Assembly: GCA_034927285.1 (NCBI GenBank) | Contig: JAYFQF010000011.1 | Location: forward strand, 35,404-99,403 | Direction: 5' to 3' | From: JAYFQF01 sp034927285 | GTDB lineage: Bacteria; Bacillota; Peptococcia; DRI-13; UBA5745 | DNA length: 64,000 nucleotides | Part shown: piece by piece, positions 53,069-61,010 of the stretch | Position numbering within the stretch: position 1 is the first letter of the stretch | How the letters are laid out: every line of letters begins with the position of its first letter | The notes under the pieces: model-generated | The model's database searches: none | Seen by the model: only the letters and a program-made list of their open reading frames with translations | What the model was told of the DNA's origin: nothing | Translations under genes and position numbers: made by a program

Positions 53069-54661
53069 ATGGCATGGATCATTTCAACCTCAAATCAGGA
53101 TGAAAATAATAATCGGAACAGCAATACCCTTCCAAAGGAGGCCCCGGAAGCCTTGCCCGAGGCGGCGGTAAACGGGACTTTCCGGGAGTCAGCCGGACTT
53201 TCGGAAGGTTCTCCTGCCGGGCCCGAAGGTTCCGGCGTCCCGGCAAAGGGCAGCGTGGATTGGGTTTTTAACGGGGGTCAGCCCGGGAGCGGAGAAGCTC
53301 CCCAGGCTCAGCCCCAGGAAGAGACGGATCCCGGAACCCAGGTTGAAGCTTACGTCCAAAAGGAGGCTCAGTCAAAAGCAAAGCCGGATTTTACCGGCGA
53401 ATCCCGCAGACCTTCCGGAAATTCGCCGCGGGTCAAGGAAAAAGCCGTCTGGGATACCCTCCGGCTCAAGACCCTGCTGGCGGGGTTCATGGCCGGCGTG
53501 CTCTTTACCGTCGGCGTAGGCGCCGCCTCGATCCTGGGTTATACCAGACTCGACAGCCAAAAGGTCCGGTCCGTCAGAGACGCCGGCCCCCGTTGGCAGG
53601 AAAACGCCCCGGCCTGGTATGGCGATGCGGAAGCCGGGATCAGCCTTCCCGGCCAGGACAGCGCCGCCATCGCCAACACCGCCGGCGGAACCGGCACAGC
53701 CGATCTCACAAGCTCAGGCAGCAGCCTGCCGGCAGCTCAGGCCGCCGTTTCCGGAACTAAGCTCAGCGCCGCCGACGTGGCCGAAACCGTAGGTCCTTCC
53801 GTGGTGGGTATTTCTTCCCAGCTCAGTAACGGCACCTCCTCCGGCAGCGGCATCATTTTCTCCAGTGACGGCTACATCGTAACTAACGCCCACGTGATCA
53901 GCGGCGGGACAAACATCCAGGTGACCACCAGCGACGGCAAAATCTACAACGCCAGCGTTATCGGCTCCGACGCCAAAAGCGACCTGGCGGTCCTGAAAAT
54001 CGACGCCAGCGGCTTGGCGGCGGCGACCTTCGGCGACTCCGACAGCCTGCGGGCGGGAGATACCGCCATCGCCATCGGTAACCCCCTGGGCCTGGATCTT
54101 GCCGGTACCGTAACTGCCGGTGTAATTTCCGCCCTGAACCGGGAGGTGGAAGTGGACGGCCGCTATATGACCCTGCTCCAGACCGACGCCGCCATCAATC
54201 CCGGTAATTCCGGCGGCGCTTTAGCCAACAGCTATGGTCAGGTTATCGGAATAAACTCCGTAAAAATCGCTTCTTCCGAAACCGAAGGATTGGGTTTTGC
54301 CATCCCCAGCAACGCCGCGGTACCCATTATTCGCGAGTTGATGTCCAAAGGCTATGTGGCGGGCCGGGCCTCCATCGGCATCTCCGGCGACGAGATCAGC
54401 AGCCGGATGGCGTCCTACTACGGCGTTCCCCAAGGCTTCCTGGTCCGCTATGTCGCCCCCGGTTCCGGGGCGGAGGCGGGCGGGCTGAAAGCCGGCGACA
54501 TCATCACCGCCTTTAACGGTGTTTCTATCACTACCCAGGCTCAATTGAACCGGCAGCTGGATCAATGCAAGGCCGGCGATACCGCTGAAATCAGCGTCTA
54601 TCGTACCACCACCGGCCAAAACGGCTCACTTTCCATCGTTTTATCCGAAGCCGTAAGTTAA
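53069..54661 (+). CDS. HtrA/DegP-type membrane-anchored serine protease
   Basis: A 530-residue quality-control protease. Residues 1-130 are a long, Pro/Glu/Gly-rich cytosolic region. One membrane segment follows (about 134-157, LLAGFMAGVLFTVGVGAAS), then a trypsin-like domain with catalytic His in TNAHVIS (about 272), Asp in SDLAVLKI (about 303) and Ser in PGNSGGAL (about 379). A single PDZ domain (about 420-520, GFLVRYVAPGSGAEAGGLKAGD) closes it. The topology matches Bacillus HtrA/YyxA, which cleaves misfolded proteins outside the membrane. GAGG precedes the ATG. Confidence 0.92.
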   Translation: MAWIISTSNQDENNNRNSNTLPKEAPEALPEAAVNGTFRESAGLSEGSPAGPEGSGVPAKGSVDWVFNGGQPGSGEAPQAQPQEETDPGTQVEAYVQKEAQSKAKPDFTGESRRPSGNSPRVKEKAVWDTLRLKTLLAGFMAGVLFTVGVGAASILGYTRLDSQKVRSVRDAGPRWQENAPAWYGDAEAGISLPGQDSAAIANTAGGTGTADLTSSGSSLPAAQAAVSGTKLSAADVAETVGPSVVGISSQLSNGTSSGSGIIFSSDGYIVTNAHVISGGTNIQVTTSDGKIYNASVIGSDAKSDLAVLKIDASGLAAATFGDSDSLRAGDTAIAIGNPLGLDLAGTVTAGVISALNREVEVDGRYMTLLQTDAAINPGNSGGALANSYGQVIGINSVKIASSETEGLGFAIPSNAAVPIIRELMSKGYVAGRASIGISGDEISSRMASYYGVPQGFLVRYVAPGSGAEAGGLKAGDIITAFNGVSITTQAQLNRQLDQCKAGDTAEISVYRTTTGQNGSLSIVLSEAVS

Positions 54662-54705
54662 ATGACCAACCCTCCCTGCTTTTCCCTATAACTATACACC
54701 ATACC

Positions 54706-54752
54706 AATAAGCAGGACGGCCCGGGCTGAATGCCTTGCGCCGTCCTGCTTAT
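54706..54752. terminator. Hairpin between htrA and the Na/Pi carrier gene
   Basis: A 14-bp perfect stem ATAAGCAGGACGGC / GCCGTCCTGCTTAT between convergent genes. No T tract follows, so its termination strength is doubtful. Confidence 0.55.
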
Positions 54753-54818
54753 GATCTTCCCGCTTATTATTTTCGGGCTTTGCTCCCGGCCATTATAGCG
54801 GTGCCGGGAAAAACCCTT

Positions 54819-56642
54819 CTATCCCTGGCAAGGACTGCACTCCGCTGCCCCTTGAGCCAGGTGCTCCGGCAAAATCACCGGCTTCAAATATTTCAGGCTC
54901 AGTTCCTTAAAGCTTTCCTCCATGCCTTCCATACCGTCTTCATGGATGCGGTTCATCATCTCGTGGCGGTTAATGAAAGAATTTCCTTTTTTAAAGACCA
55001 TCAACCCTACGCCGATATTGGAGAAATTATCGGCGATCCTGGTCATCTGATCAATGATCGTCACAAAAGGAAAGGCCGTATGTCCGGTGCAGGCGCCCTT
55101 TTGCAGCCGGGCGATATGATGGCTGCGGAAGTTTTCCTCCATGATGTCGATGATCTTTTCATAGGCCTCGATGGTGCCGATTCTGTCGGAACGATTATGC
55201 TTCAGCTCCTGGTTGGTAAAGGCGATCATCTCGTTGGCAGCCGCAAAAAGCCGCTCCAGCTCCGAACGGGCCGAGGGGGAAAAGGACAGTTTTTTATCGT
55301 AGACCTCCTCCAGGGCATCCACAATATTGTTTACATTGTCCGCCGCCTGCTCCAGTTCGCTGATGGTGTGCAAAAGCTCCCGCTGGATATTCCGCAGGCT
55401 GTCGGGGATCTCACTTTCCCGCAGTTTCAGTAAATAGTCGCTGACCCTGGACTCGATGCGGTCAACGGCGTCTTCCTGCTCCCGGATCCTGGCCGCGCCC
55501 TTGGGATCGTATTCTTCGGCCAGGCTCCGGGTCTCCTCCAGCATCACCTGCACCTGGTCTGCCAGGGCATAAGTGGCTTTTCGGGCCTGTTCTATGGCCA
55601 GGGAAGGCGTAACCAGCAACCGTTCCTCCAGCAGAATACTTTCGTCCAAAATCGCCGTTTCGTCGCCTTTGTCCCGGATAACGAGATGAGCCAGCTTATC
55701 CAAAACGCCGGTAAAGGGAATAAAGATCAGCGTTACGATGACGTTGAACATCGTATGAAAATCGGCGATGCCGCCCTTGGTGATGGGCTCATGCCAAAAA
55801 GGGATCCCGATAAAATGCTGGATGCTGTAAATCCCGATCAAAAAGATGGCGGTGCCTGCCACGTTAAAGCTCAGATGCACCACAGCGGAACGTTTGGCGT
55901 TGCGGGATGCCCCGATGCTGGCCAGGATGGGCGTGATACAGGTGCCGATGTTCTGGCCCATAATAATGGGAAAGGCCGACGAACAGGTGATTTCGCCGGT
56001 AACCGAAAGAGCCTGCAGGATACCGATGGAAGCGGAAGAACTTTGAATGACGGCGGTGATCAGAGCCCCGGCCAGAACCCCCAGGAAGGGGTTGGACAAA
56101 GTAGCGAAGATTTCCGCGAACTGCGGCAGTTCCCGCAGCGGCTTTACGGCCGCCTCCATATTAAACATACCGATAAAGAGTATCGCAAAGCCCAGCAGCA
56201 CCGTCCCCATTTGTTTTGCGCCGGTACGCTTGGCGTTCATGAAAACCAGGATGCCGATCACCGCCGCCAGGGGCGCCAGGGCGGTAGGCTTTAAAAGCTG
56301 TAAAAAGAAGCCGGTGCCGCTGATTTCCGACATGCGCAGAATCTGGCCGGTGACGGTAGTGCCGATGTTAGCCCCCATAATGACGCCGATGGCGTTTTTG
56401 AGCTTCAGGGCCTTGGCATTGATCAGGCCCACCACGATAACGGTGACCGCCGAAGAGCTCTGGACTGCCGCCGTTACCAGAGCGCCAAATAAAACCGCAG
56501 TAAAAATGTTCTTCGTAATGTTTTCCAGAATCGTCTCAAATCTGCCGCCGGCCAGGGTTTCCACGCTGTCGGCCAGCACGGCCATGCCATACAGGAATAA
56601 GGCCAGCCCCCCTAAAAAACTGATCACCGAAAAGATATCCAT
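54819..56642 (-). CDS. Na/phosphate cotransporter with PhoU-like domain
   Basis: A 607-residue NptA/PhoU fusion. Residues 1-310 have about eight membrane segments, with the duplicated QSSSA motif (TAAVQSSSAVTVIVVG and TAVIQSSSASIGILQ) that marks this phosphate carrier. Residues 340-600 are helical and PhoU-like (two three-helix bundles). It probably moves phosphate with sodium. The ATG at 56642 gives the standard MDIFSVISFLGGLALFLYG start; an in-frame ATG at 56699 adds a basic extension. PhoP-box-like repeats lie upstream. Confidence 0.87.
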   Translation of the reverse strand: MDIFSVISFLGGLALFLYGMAVLADSVETLAGGRFETILENITKNIFTAVLFGALVTAAVQSSSAVTVIVVGLINAKALKLKNAIGVIMGANIGTTVTGQILRMSEISGTGFFLQLLKPTALAPLAAVIGILVFMNAKRTGAKQMGTVLLGFAILFIGMFNMEAAVKPLRELPQFAEIFATLSNPFLGVLAGALITAVIQSSSASIGILQALSVTGEITCSSAFPIIMGQNIGTCITPILASIGASRNAKRSAVVHLSFNVAGTAIFLIGIYSIQHFIGIPFWHEPITKGGIADFHTMFNVIVTLIFIPFTGVLDKLAHLVIRDKGDETAILDESILLEERLLVTPSLAIEQARKATYALADQVQVMLEETRSLAEEYDPKGAARIREQEDAVDRIESRVSDYLLKLRESEIPDSLRNIQRELLHTISELEQAADNVNNIVDALEEVYDKKLSFSPSARSELERLFAAANEMIAFTNQELKHNRSDRIGTIEAYEKIIDIMEENFRSHHIARLQKGACTGHTAFPFVTIIDQMTRIADNFSNIGVGLMVFKKGNSFINRHEMMNRIHEDGMEGMEESFKELSLKYLKPVILPEHLAQGAAECSPCQG

Positions 56643-56720
56643 ACCGCTTCTTTTCCTCCCCTTAAAGCGCCCCTTCACAAAAAGCGCCAAGCTATTCATA
56701 GCCCGGCTCTCTCCCGCCCT

Positions 56721-56761
56721 TTGTAAAATTCGCAGGCATGCTTTGGTAAACGTATTGTAAA
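56721..56761 (-). promoter_or_regulatory. PhoP-box-like repeats ahead of the Na/Pi carrier
   Basis: Minus strand: TTTACA (from 56761) and TTTACC (from 56750) are spaced by 11 bases, one helical turn; a third TTTACA is at 56721-56727, three turns further on. The pattern fits the TTNACA direct repeats bound by PhoP in Bacillus. Confidence 0.45.
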
Positions 56762-56825
56762 ATTGTCGTTTTATCTATATTTTATCATGACTTTACACAA
56801 TTTTGACCTCAGTCTTACATCAGTA

Positions 56826-56843
56826 ATGTAAAATCTATGTAAA
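56826..56843 (-). promoter_or_regulatory. Second pair of PhoP-box-like repeats
   Basis: Two TTTACAT copies exactly 11 bases apart (56826-56832 and 56837-56843 on the plus strand). A TTACAT-N5-ATGTAA inverted repeat (56815-56831) overlaps them. Confidence 0.4.
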
Positions 56844-56925
56844 ATCAGAATTTCTATGTTATGATGATTTTATCCAAGAATCAGCTTTTTATCGGATCTT
56901 TTCGATTCTATCAAAGGAGACGCCT

Positions 56926-58212
56926 ATGCTTTTTGAACGCATTGCCCTGATCGACGAAGAATTTCAGGTACAACCGGACAGATATGTGGCGGTGAGTGGG
57001 GATCGCATCGTCTATATCGGCGGGGAAAAGCCCCCGGGGGACTTCGGCGAAAGCTACGACGGCCGGGGAAAGCTCCTGATTCCCGGCCTGGTCAATATCC
57101 ATACCCACAGCCCCATGACCCTCCTCAGGGGCTACGGGGAAAACCTGACTCTGCAGGACTGGCTCCACAAACGGGTCTTCCCTTTTGAAGCAAGGATGAA
57201 CGCCGAAGATATTTACTGGGCCTTCCAGCTGGCCATCGCCGAAATGGTCCGTTATGGCACGGTCTCCTGCACGGACATGTATTTTGGGGGCGACAGTATG
57301 GCCCGGGCGGTGTTGGACAGCGGATTTAAGGCCAACATCAGCCTTTCGGTTCTCTGTCCTGACCAGAGAAGCTATCAGGAACTGCCCATTTACCGGGAGA
57401 CCCTGGACGTCCATGAAAAATATCACGGAGCGGGAAAAGGCCGCCTGAACCTTGATCTCAGCATCCATGGCGAATATACCTCAACGCCCAAGGTTGTGGC
57501 GGCTGTTGCGGAACACTGCGCCCAACTGGGCCTGCGCATGCACATCCATCTGTCGGAGACCAAAGCCGAGCATCAGGAATGCCTCCTTCGCCACGGCCTT
57601 ACCCCCGCCGCCTATTTTGAGGAGCAGGGCCTTTTCGACAATCCCACTACGGCGGCTCACTGCGTCTGGTGCACCGAAGAAGACTTCGAGATCCTGGCCC
57701 GGCATCAGGTCACCTTGGCCAATAATCCCATCAGTAATCTGAAGCTGGCCAGCGGCTTTTGCAACATCCCTCTGGCCCTGAAAAAAGGCGTCAATATCGG
57801 ACTTGGCACCGATGGCGCCGCCAGTAATAACAGCCTGAACCTTTTTGAGGAAATGAAACTTTACGCTGTTCTGAACAAAGCCCTTGCCGGCGATCCCCGC
57901 CTGATCACGCCGGCGGAAGCCCTGGCCGCCGCCACGATAAACGGCGCCCGCTCCCAGGGCCGGGCCGACTGCGGACGGATCGCTGAAGGCTTTAAGGCGG
58001 ACCTGGCGGTGCTGGATCTGAAGGGCCCCGGCATGTTTCCCTGCCACAATCTGCTGTATAATCTGGCCTATTCCGCCTCCGGCAGCGACGTTTGCCTGAC
58101 TATGGCCGACGGCGTTATCCTTTATCGGGAGGGCAGCTGGCCTACCCTGGACCTGGAACGGATCCGCGCCGAAGTGGAAAAATCCCGGCAGCGAATCCTT
58201 AGCCTGTTATAA
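56926..58212 (+). CDS. mtaD: MTA/SAH deaminase-type amidohydrolase
   Basis: A 428-residue metal-dependent amidohydrolase of the TIM-barrel type. The metal motif HTHSPM is near residue 59. HIHLSETKAEH (about 206) gives the next His and the catalytic Glu, and GTDGAASNNSLN (about 294) the metal/substrate Asp. The neighbouring sequence matches the family that deaminates 5-methylthioadenosine and S-adenosylhomocysteine; guanine and triazine hydrolases of the same group are less likely. The ATG follows AAAGGAG. It is not in an operon with other methionine cycle genes. Confidence 0.87.
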   Translation: MLFERIALIDEEFQVQPDRYVAVSGDRIVYIGGEKPPGDFGESYDGRGKLLIPGLVNIHTHSPMTLLRGYGENLTLQDWLHKRVFPFEARMNAEDIYWAFQLAIAEMVRYGTVSCTDMYFGGDSMARAVLDSGFKANISLSVLCPDQRSYQELPIYRETLDVHEKYHGAGKGRLNLDLSIHGEYTSTPKVVAAVAEHCAQLGLRMHIHLSETKAEHQECLLRHGLTPAAYFEEQGLFDNPTTAAHCVWCTEEDFEILARHQVTLANNPISNLKLASGFCNIPLALKKGVNIGLGTDGAASNNSLNLFEEMKLYAVLNKALAGDPRLITPAEALAAATINGARSQGRADCGRIAEGFKADLAVLDLKGPGMFPCHNLLYNLAYSASGSDVCLTMADGVILYREGSWPTLDLERIRAEVEKSRQRILSLL

Positions 58213-58241
58213 TCGGCAGGGGCGATACGGGCAGGGCGGTC

Positions 58242-58270
58242 TTGACACGGGACCCCAGATATGCTACGAT
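58242..58270 (+). promoter_or_regulatory. Promoter of tRNA-Thr
   Basis: TTGACA (58242-58247), 17 bases, TACGAT (58265-58270), 35 bases before the tRNA. Confidence 0.8.
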
Positions 58271-58304
58271 TCTAATGTTTTCCGTTTCGGTAGTTTAATT
58301 ATGC

Positions 58305-58380
58305 GCTGGCGTAGCTCAGTCGGTAGAGCAGCTGATTCGTAATCAGCAGGTCGTGTGTTCAAGTCACATCGCCAGCTCCA
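58305..58380 (+). tRNA. tRNA-Thr (anticodon CGT)
   Basis: A 76-base tRNA with all arms. Acceptor GCTGGCG pairs with CGCCAGC; the D arm is GCTC...GAGC; the anticodon stem is GCTGA/TCAGC with loop TTCGTAA, so anticodon CGU for ACG; the T arm is GTGTG-TTCAAGT-CACAT with one G-U. The discriminator is T and CCA is encoded. It is a single-gene unit, with promoter upstream and terminator 10 bases after. Confidence 0.96.
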
Positions 58381-58387
58381 TGAAAAA

Positions 58388-58427
58388 ATCCCCTAGTATT
58401 CCCAGGAATACTAGGGTTTTTTATTTT
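58388..58427 (+). terminator. Terminator after tRNA-Thr
   Basis: Perfect stem CCCTAGTATTCC / GGAATACTAGGG followed by six T. Downstream, a perfect 20-bp palindrome GCTCCGGTATATACCGGAGC (58469-58488) has no T tract; nothing else is seen up to 58649. Confidence 0.88.
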
Positions 58428-58649
58428 TCTAGGGGAATACCCTCCAGGGGCTTCGCCACCAACAAGCGGCTCCGGTATATACCGGAGCATTGCTTGCCAG
58501 AGCCAGAGTTTGTTTTACTGGAGATTTTTAGATGTACTCAAAATGAAATAATAGGTTTACACAATTTTACTCAAACAGACAAAATAATTATCATTCATAC
58601 TCTCTTTTGCTATAATAAATACGATCTATTGCCATAAAGGAGATGTACC

Positions 58650-58847
58650 ATGCAAAATGAGGATAGGTGGCTAACCACAAAAGAGGTATGTGCTTATTTA
58701 AGCATCAGCCGTCAGACCTTGATGTTTTGGATAGAAACAAGAAACTTTCCCGCCGTTAAAGTGGGGAAGTTTTGGCGATACAGACAGGAAGAGATTGACC
58801 GATGGATGCGCAGCAGTGACGAAAATCGTTCCGACAAGGAGCTGTAG
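58650..58847 (+). CDS. Excisionase-like small HTH protein
   Basis: A 65-residue MerR-like/HTH_17 protein: WLTTKEVCAYLSISRQTL, WIETRNFPAVKVGKFW and RYRQEEIDRWM. AAAGGAG precedes the ATG. The fold is used by phage excisionases and also by small proteins ahead of two-component genes; no integrase is nearby, and the response regulator starts 4 bases later, so the latter use is likelier. The residue pattern is complete, unlike the broken relative at 25623. Confidence 0.85.
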   Translation: MQNEDRWLTTKEVCAYLSISRQTLMFWIETRNFPAVKVGKFWRYRQEEIDRWMRSSDENRSDKEL

Positions 58848-58850
58848 CTT

Positions 58851-59585
58851 ATGTTGAAGATCGCAATTTGTGACGATCAGCCGGGAGAGCTGGAAATCAT
58901 CAAAGAATATATAACAGAATACCTGAGCATTCATCCATTGGAAGCAGAAATGAAAGCGTTCTCCCACCCGGATCAATTACTGACCGCCATTGAAACCGAG
59001 AGCTTTCATCTCTACCTGCTGGATATTGTCATGCCTATGGTCAGCGGGCTGGAGCTGGGGCAGAGCATCCGCCGGATCAGCCGGGAGGCACAGATCGTCT
59101 ACATCACCACCGAACCGGGTTATGCGCTGGACGCCTATGCGGTCAATCCGCTGCATTACCTGATCAAGCCGGTAGAAAAGCAGGCTCTGTTTTCCGCACT
59201 GGAGCTGGCCCTTTCCAAGGTGGATTTCGGCAGGGAAATTACCGTTACCGTGAAAGTCAAGAAAGGTCTGCGCACCTTGTCCGCAGACCAAATTGCCTGC
59301 TGCGAGTATAAAAACCACGCGGTGCGCTATACGCTGATCGACGGCGAGCAGGTGGAAATGACCACGCTTACCGGCAGCTTTGCCGAACATATCGCGCCGC
59401 TCCTGTGCGATGTACGCTTTCTTTCGCCCCATGTTTCCTTTGCGCTCAACATGAGCCGGGTGGAAAAGCTGGCACGGGAGGGCTTTTATTTGCGCGAGGG
59501 AGGCTTTGTGCCTGTTTCCGCCAGGCAGTATGCCGCTGTGCGCAATGCTTATTTGAATTACCGTTTGAGCAGGGAGGAGAAATAA
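58851..59585 (+). CDS. LytTR-family response regulator
   Basis: A 244-residue regulator. The receiver domain (1-120) has the acidic pair ICDDQPGEL, the phosphorylated Asp in YLLDIVMPMVSG (about residue 56), and the lysine in LIKPVEKQAL. The C-terminal LytTR DNA-binding domain runs from about 135 to 240 (KKGLRTLSADQIACCEYKN). It is coupled to the kinase downstream: its stop TAA overlaps the ATG by one base. AAGGAG precedes the start. Typical outputs are peptide, surface or cell wall genes. Confidence 0.92.
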   Translation: MLKIAICDDQPGELEIIKEYITEYLSIHPLEAEMKAFSHPDQLLTAIETESFHLYLLDIVMPMVSGLELGQSIRRISREAQIVYITTEPGYALDAYAVNPLHYLIKPVEKQALFSALELALSKVDFGREITVTVKVKKGLRTLSADQIACCEYKNHAVRYTLIDGEQVEMTTLTGSFAEHIAPLLCDVRFLSPHVSFALNMSRVEKLAREGFYLREGGFVPVSARQYAAVRNAYLNYRLSREEK

Positions 59586-60850
59586 TGGACATGTTTTTTG
59601 CTCACTTCTTGCGCGGCACCGTATCCGCCATCGCCAACGTGGTGCTTTTCATCTCGCTTTTGCAGCCGAAATACGGCCGAAGGGTTACCAACCTTGTTAT
59701 GCTCGCCATCCTTACGCTGAATCTGTCAACGGCGGTTTACTGCTATCTCACCGGCAACCTCACCCTGCTTGCAAAGATCGATGTGGTATTGTTCGTGCTG
59801 CTGTGTTTTGCGGCGCGGCCCTTTTTTCGGGACAGCTTCATGCAGTGGTTGTTTTCTTACATCACGGTGATGAACGTAAGCTTTATCGTGATAATACTCA
59901 GCTTTATTTTTTCAAGGTCTCTGCCCTATCCCCAATATGCAAACACCGTATTGCGGCTGTTCCTTTTTGCGGGCGTTATTCTGCTGTTCCGCAAGGTGCT
60001 GCGGCCCCTCTACCGTCAGGCGGCGGAGCACTGGACGGTGTTTTTCTATGTGGCGGGCAGTGCTTTTTTGGCCTTTTCGTGGTTCATGCTCAGCAGCGAT
60101 GATATTGTAGAAACCCTTACGGTACAAGCCGTGCCGCTGCTTTGGCTTGTCCTGGTGACACTGGCGGGGTATGGCTCGGTATTTCTCGGTCTCAAAAGCG
60201 TGGGCGCGGAATACCTCCTGAAGCAGGATAAGGCCCTGTTGGAGCTGTCCGGCGAGTCCATGAAGCAGCGCCTTTCCCTGATGGATGAGGCGGTAGGGCA
60301 AATGCGCGTTGTGCAGCACGACCAGCGTCACCTTAACGCCACCCTTTTGGAGCTGATGCAAAATGGCGATGTGGAAAACGCCGCCGCTCTGCTGCGCCAG
60401 CAGATTGCCATTTTACCGAAAAAGCCGGTGCGTTATTGTGAAAATATTACTGTAAACGCCGCCATAAGCTATTATGCAGCTCTGGCCGAGGGGCGGAGAA
60501 TCCGCTGTGATCTCAGGCTGGATATCCCCGAAAAGCTGCCGTTTTCTGAGCTGGCTCTATCGATGGCGCTTTCCAACCTGATGGAAAATGCCATCCACGC
60601 CTGTGAAAAACTCGATCCCCAAGCGGAGCGCTATCTCCGCGTCCACGCCATCTACACCGGTCAGCTCATTTTAGAGGTGGAGAATCCTTATTCCGGAGAG
60701 GTGCCGCTGGATGAAAACGGCTATCCCACCGTCCGGGAGGAAGGACATGGCTGGGGCGGTGAGAGCGTCCGGGCCTTTGTGCGGGAAAACGGCGGCGAGC
60801 TGCTCTATCAGGTGGAGAACGGCGTTTTTAATGTGCGGTTGCTGATCTGA
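59585..60850 (+). CDS. GHKL-type sensor histidine kinase
   Basis: A 421-residue AgrC/LytS-like membrane sensor. About seven hydrophobic segments fill residues 10-220. The phosphorylated His is in VVQHDQRHLNATLLELM (about residue 245), the N box in ALSNLMENAIHACEK, and the G box in EGHGWGGESV. There is no PAS or periplasmic domain; a membrane-embedded signal is likely. It starts on the last base of the regulator stop, behind GGGAGGAG. The following lipoprotein phosphoesterase gene is separated by a terminator and may be a target. Confidence 0.92.
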   Translation: MDMFFAHFLRGTVSAIANVVLFISLLQPKYGRRVTNLVMLAILTLNLSTAVYCYLTGNLTLLAKIDVVLFVLLCFAARPFFRDSFMQWLFSYITVMNVSFIVIILSFIFSRSLPYPQYANTVLRLFLFAGVILLFRKVLRPLYRQAAEHWTVFFYVAGSAFLAFSWFMLSSDDIVETLTVQAVPLLWLVLVTLAGYGSVFLGLKSVGAEYLLKQDKALLELSGESMKQRLSLMDEAVGQMRVVQHDQRHLNATLLELMQNGDVENAAALLRQQIAILPKKPVRYCENITVNAAISYYAALAEGRRIRCDLRLDIPEKLPFSELALSMALSNLMENAIHACEKLDPQAERYLRVHAIYTGQLILEVENPYSGEVPLDENGYPTVREEGHGWGGESVRAFVRENGGELLYQVENGVFNVRLLI

Positions 60851-60911
60851 GCGCAGGCGGTTTCCTTGTCAAGGGAAAATATTGCCTTGGTCCTTGAACA
60901 TTAAGTAGAAA

Positions 60912-60950
60912 AATGAGTCTTTTAAGTAGAAAGGCTCATTTTTTCTTTTT
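60912..60950 (+). terminator. Terminator after the kinase gene
   Basis: Arms AATGAGTCTTT and AAAGGCTCATT, one G-U, followed by a T-rich tract. Confidence 0.8.
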
Positions 60951-61010
60951 CTCGTGTTACGCTCAGGGCGAAATTTACAAAATAGTATGGAGTGATTGGA
61001 GGAAATGAAC

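Noticed and set aside
58305..58850. Integrated element at tRNA-Thr with an excisionase
   Set aside because: No integrase, no repeat of the tRNA 3' end and no phage genes are seen; the small HTH protein fits the two-component unit.
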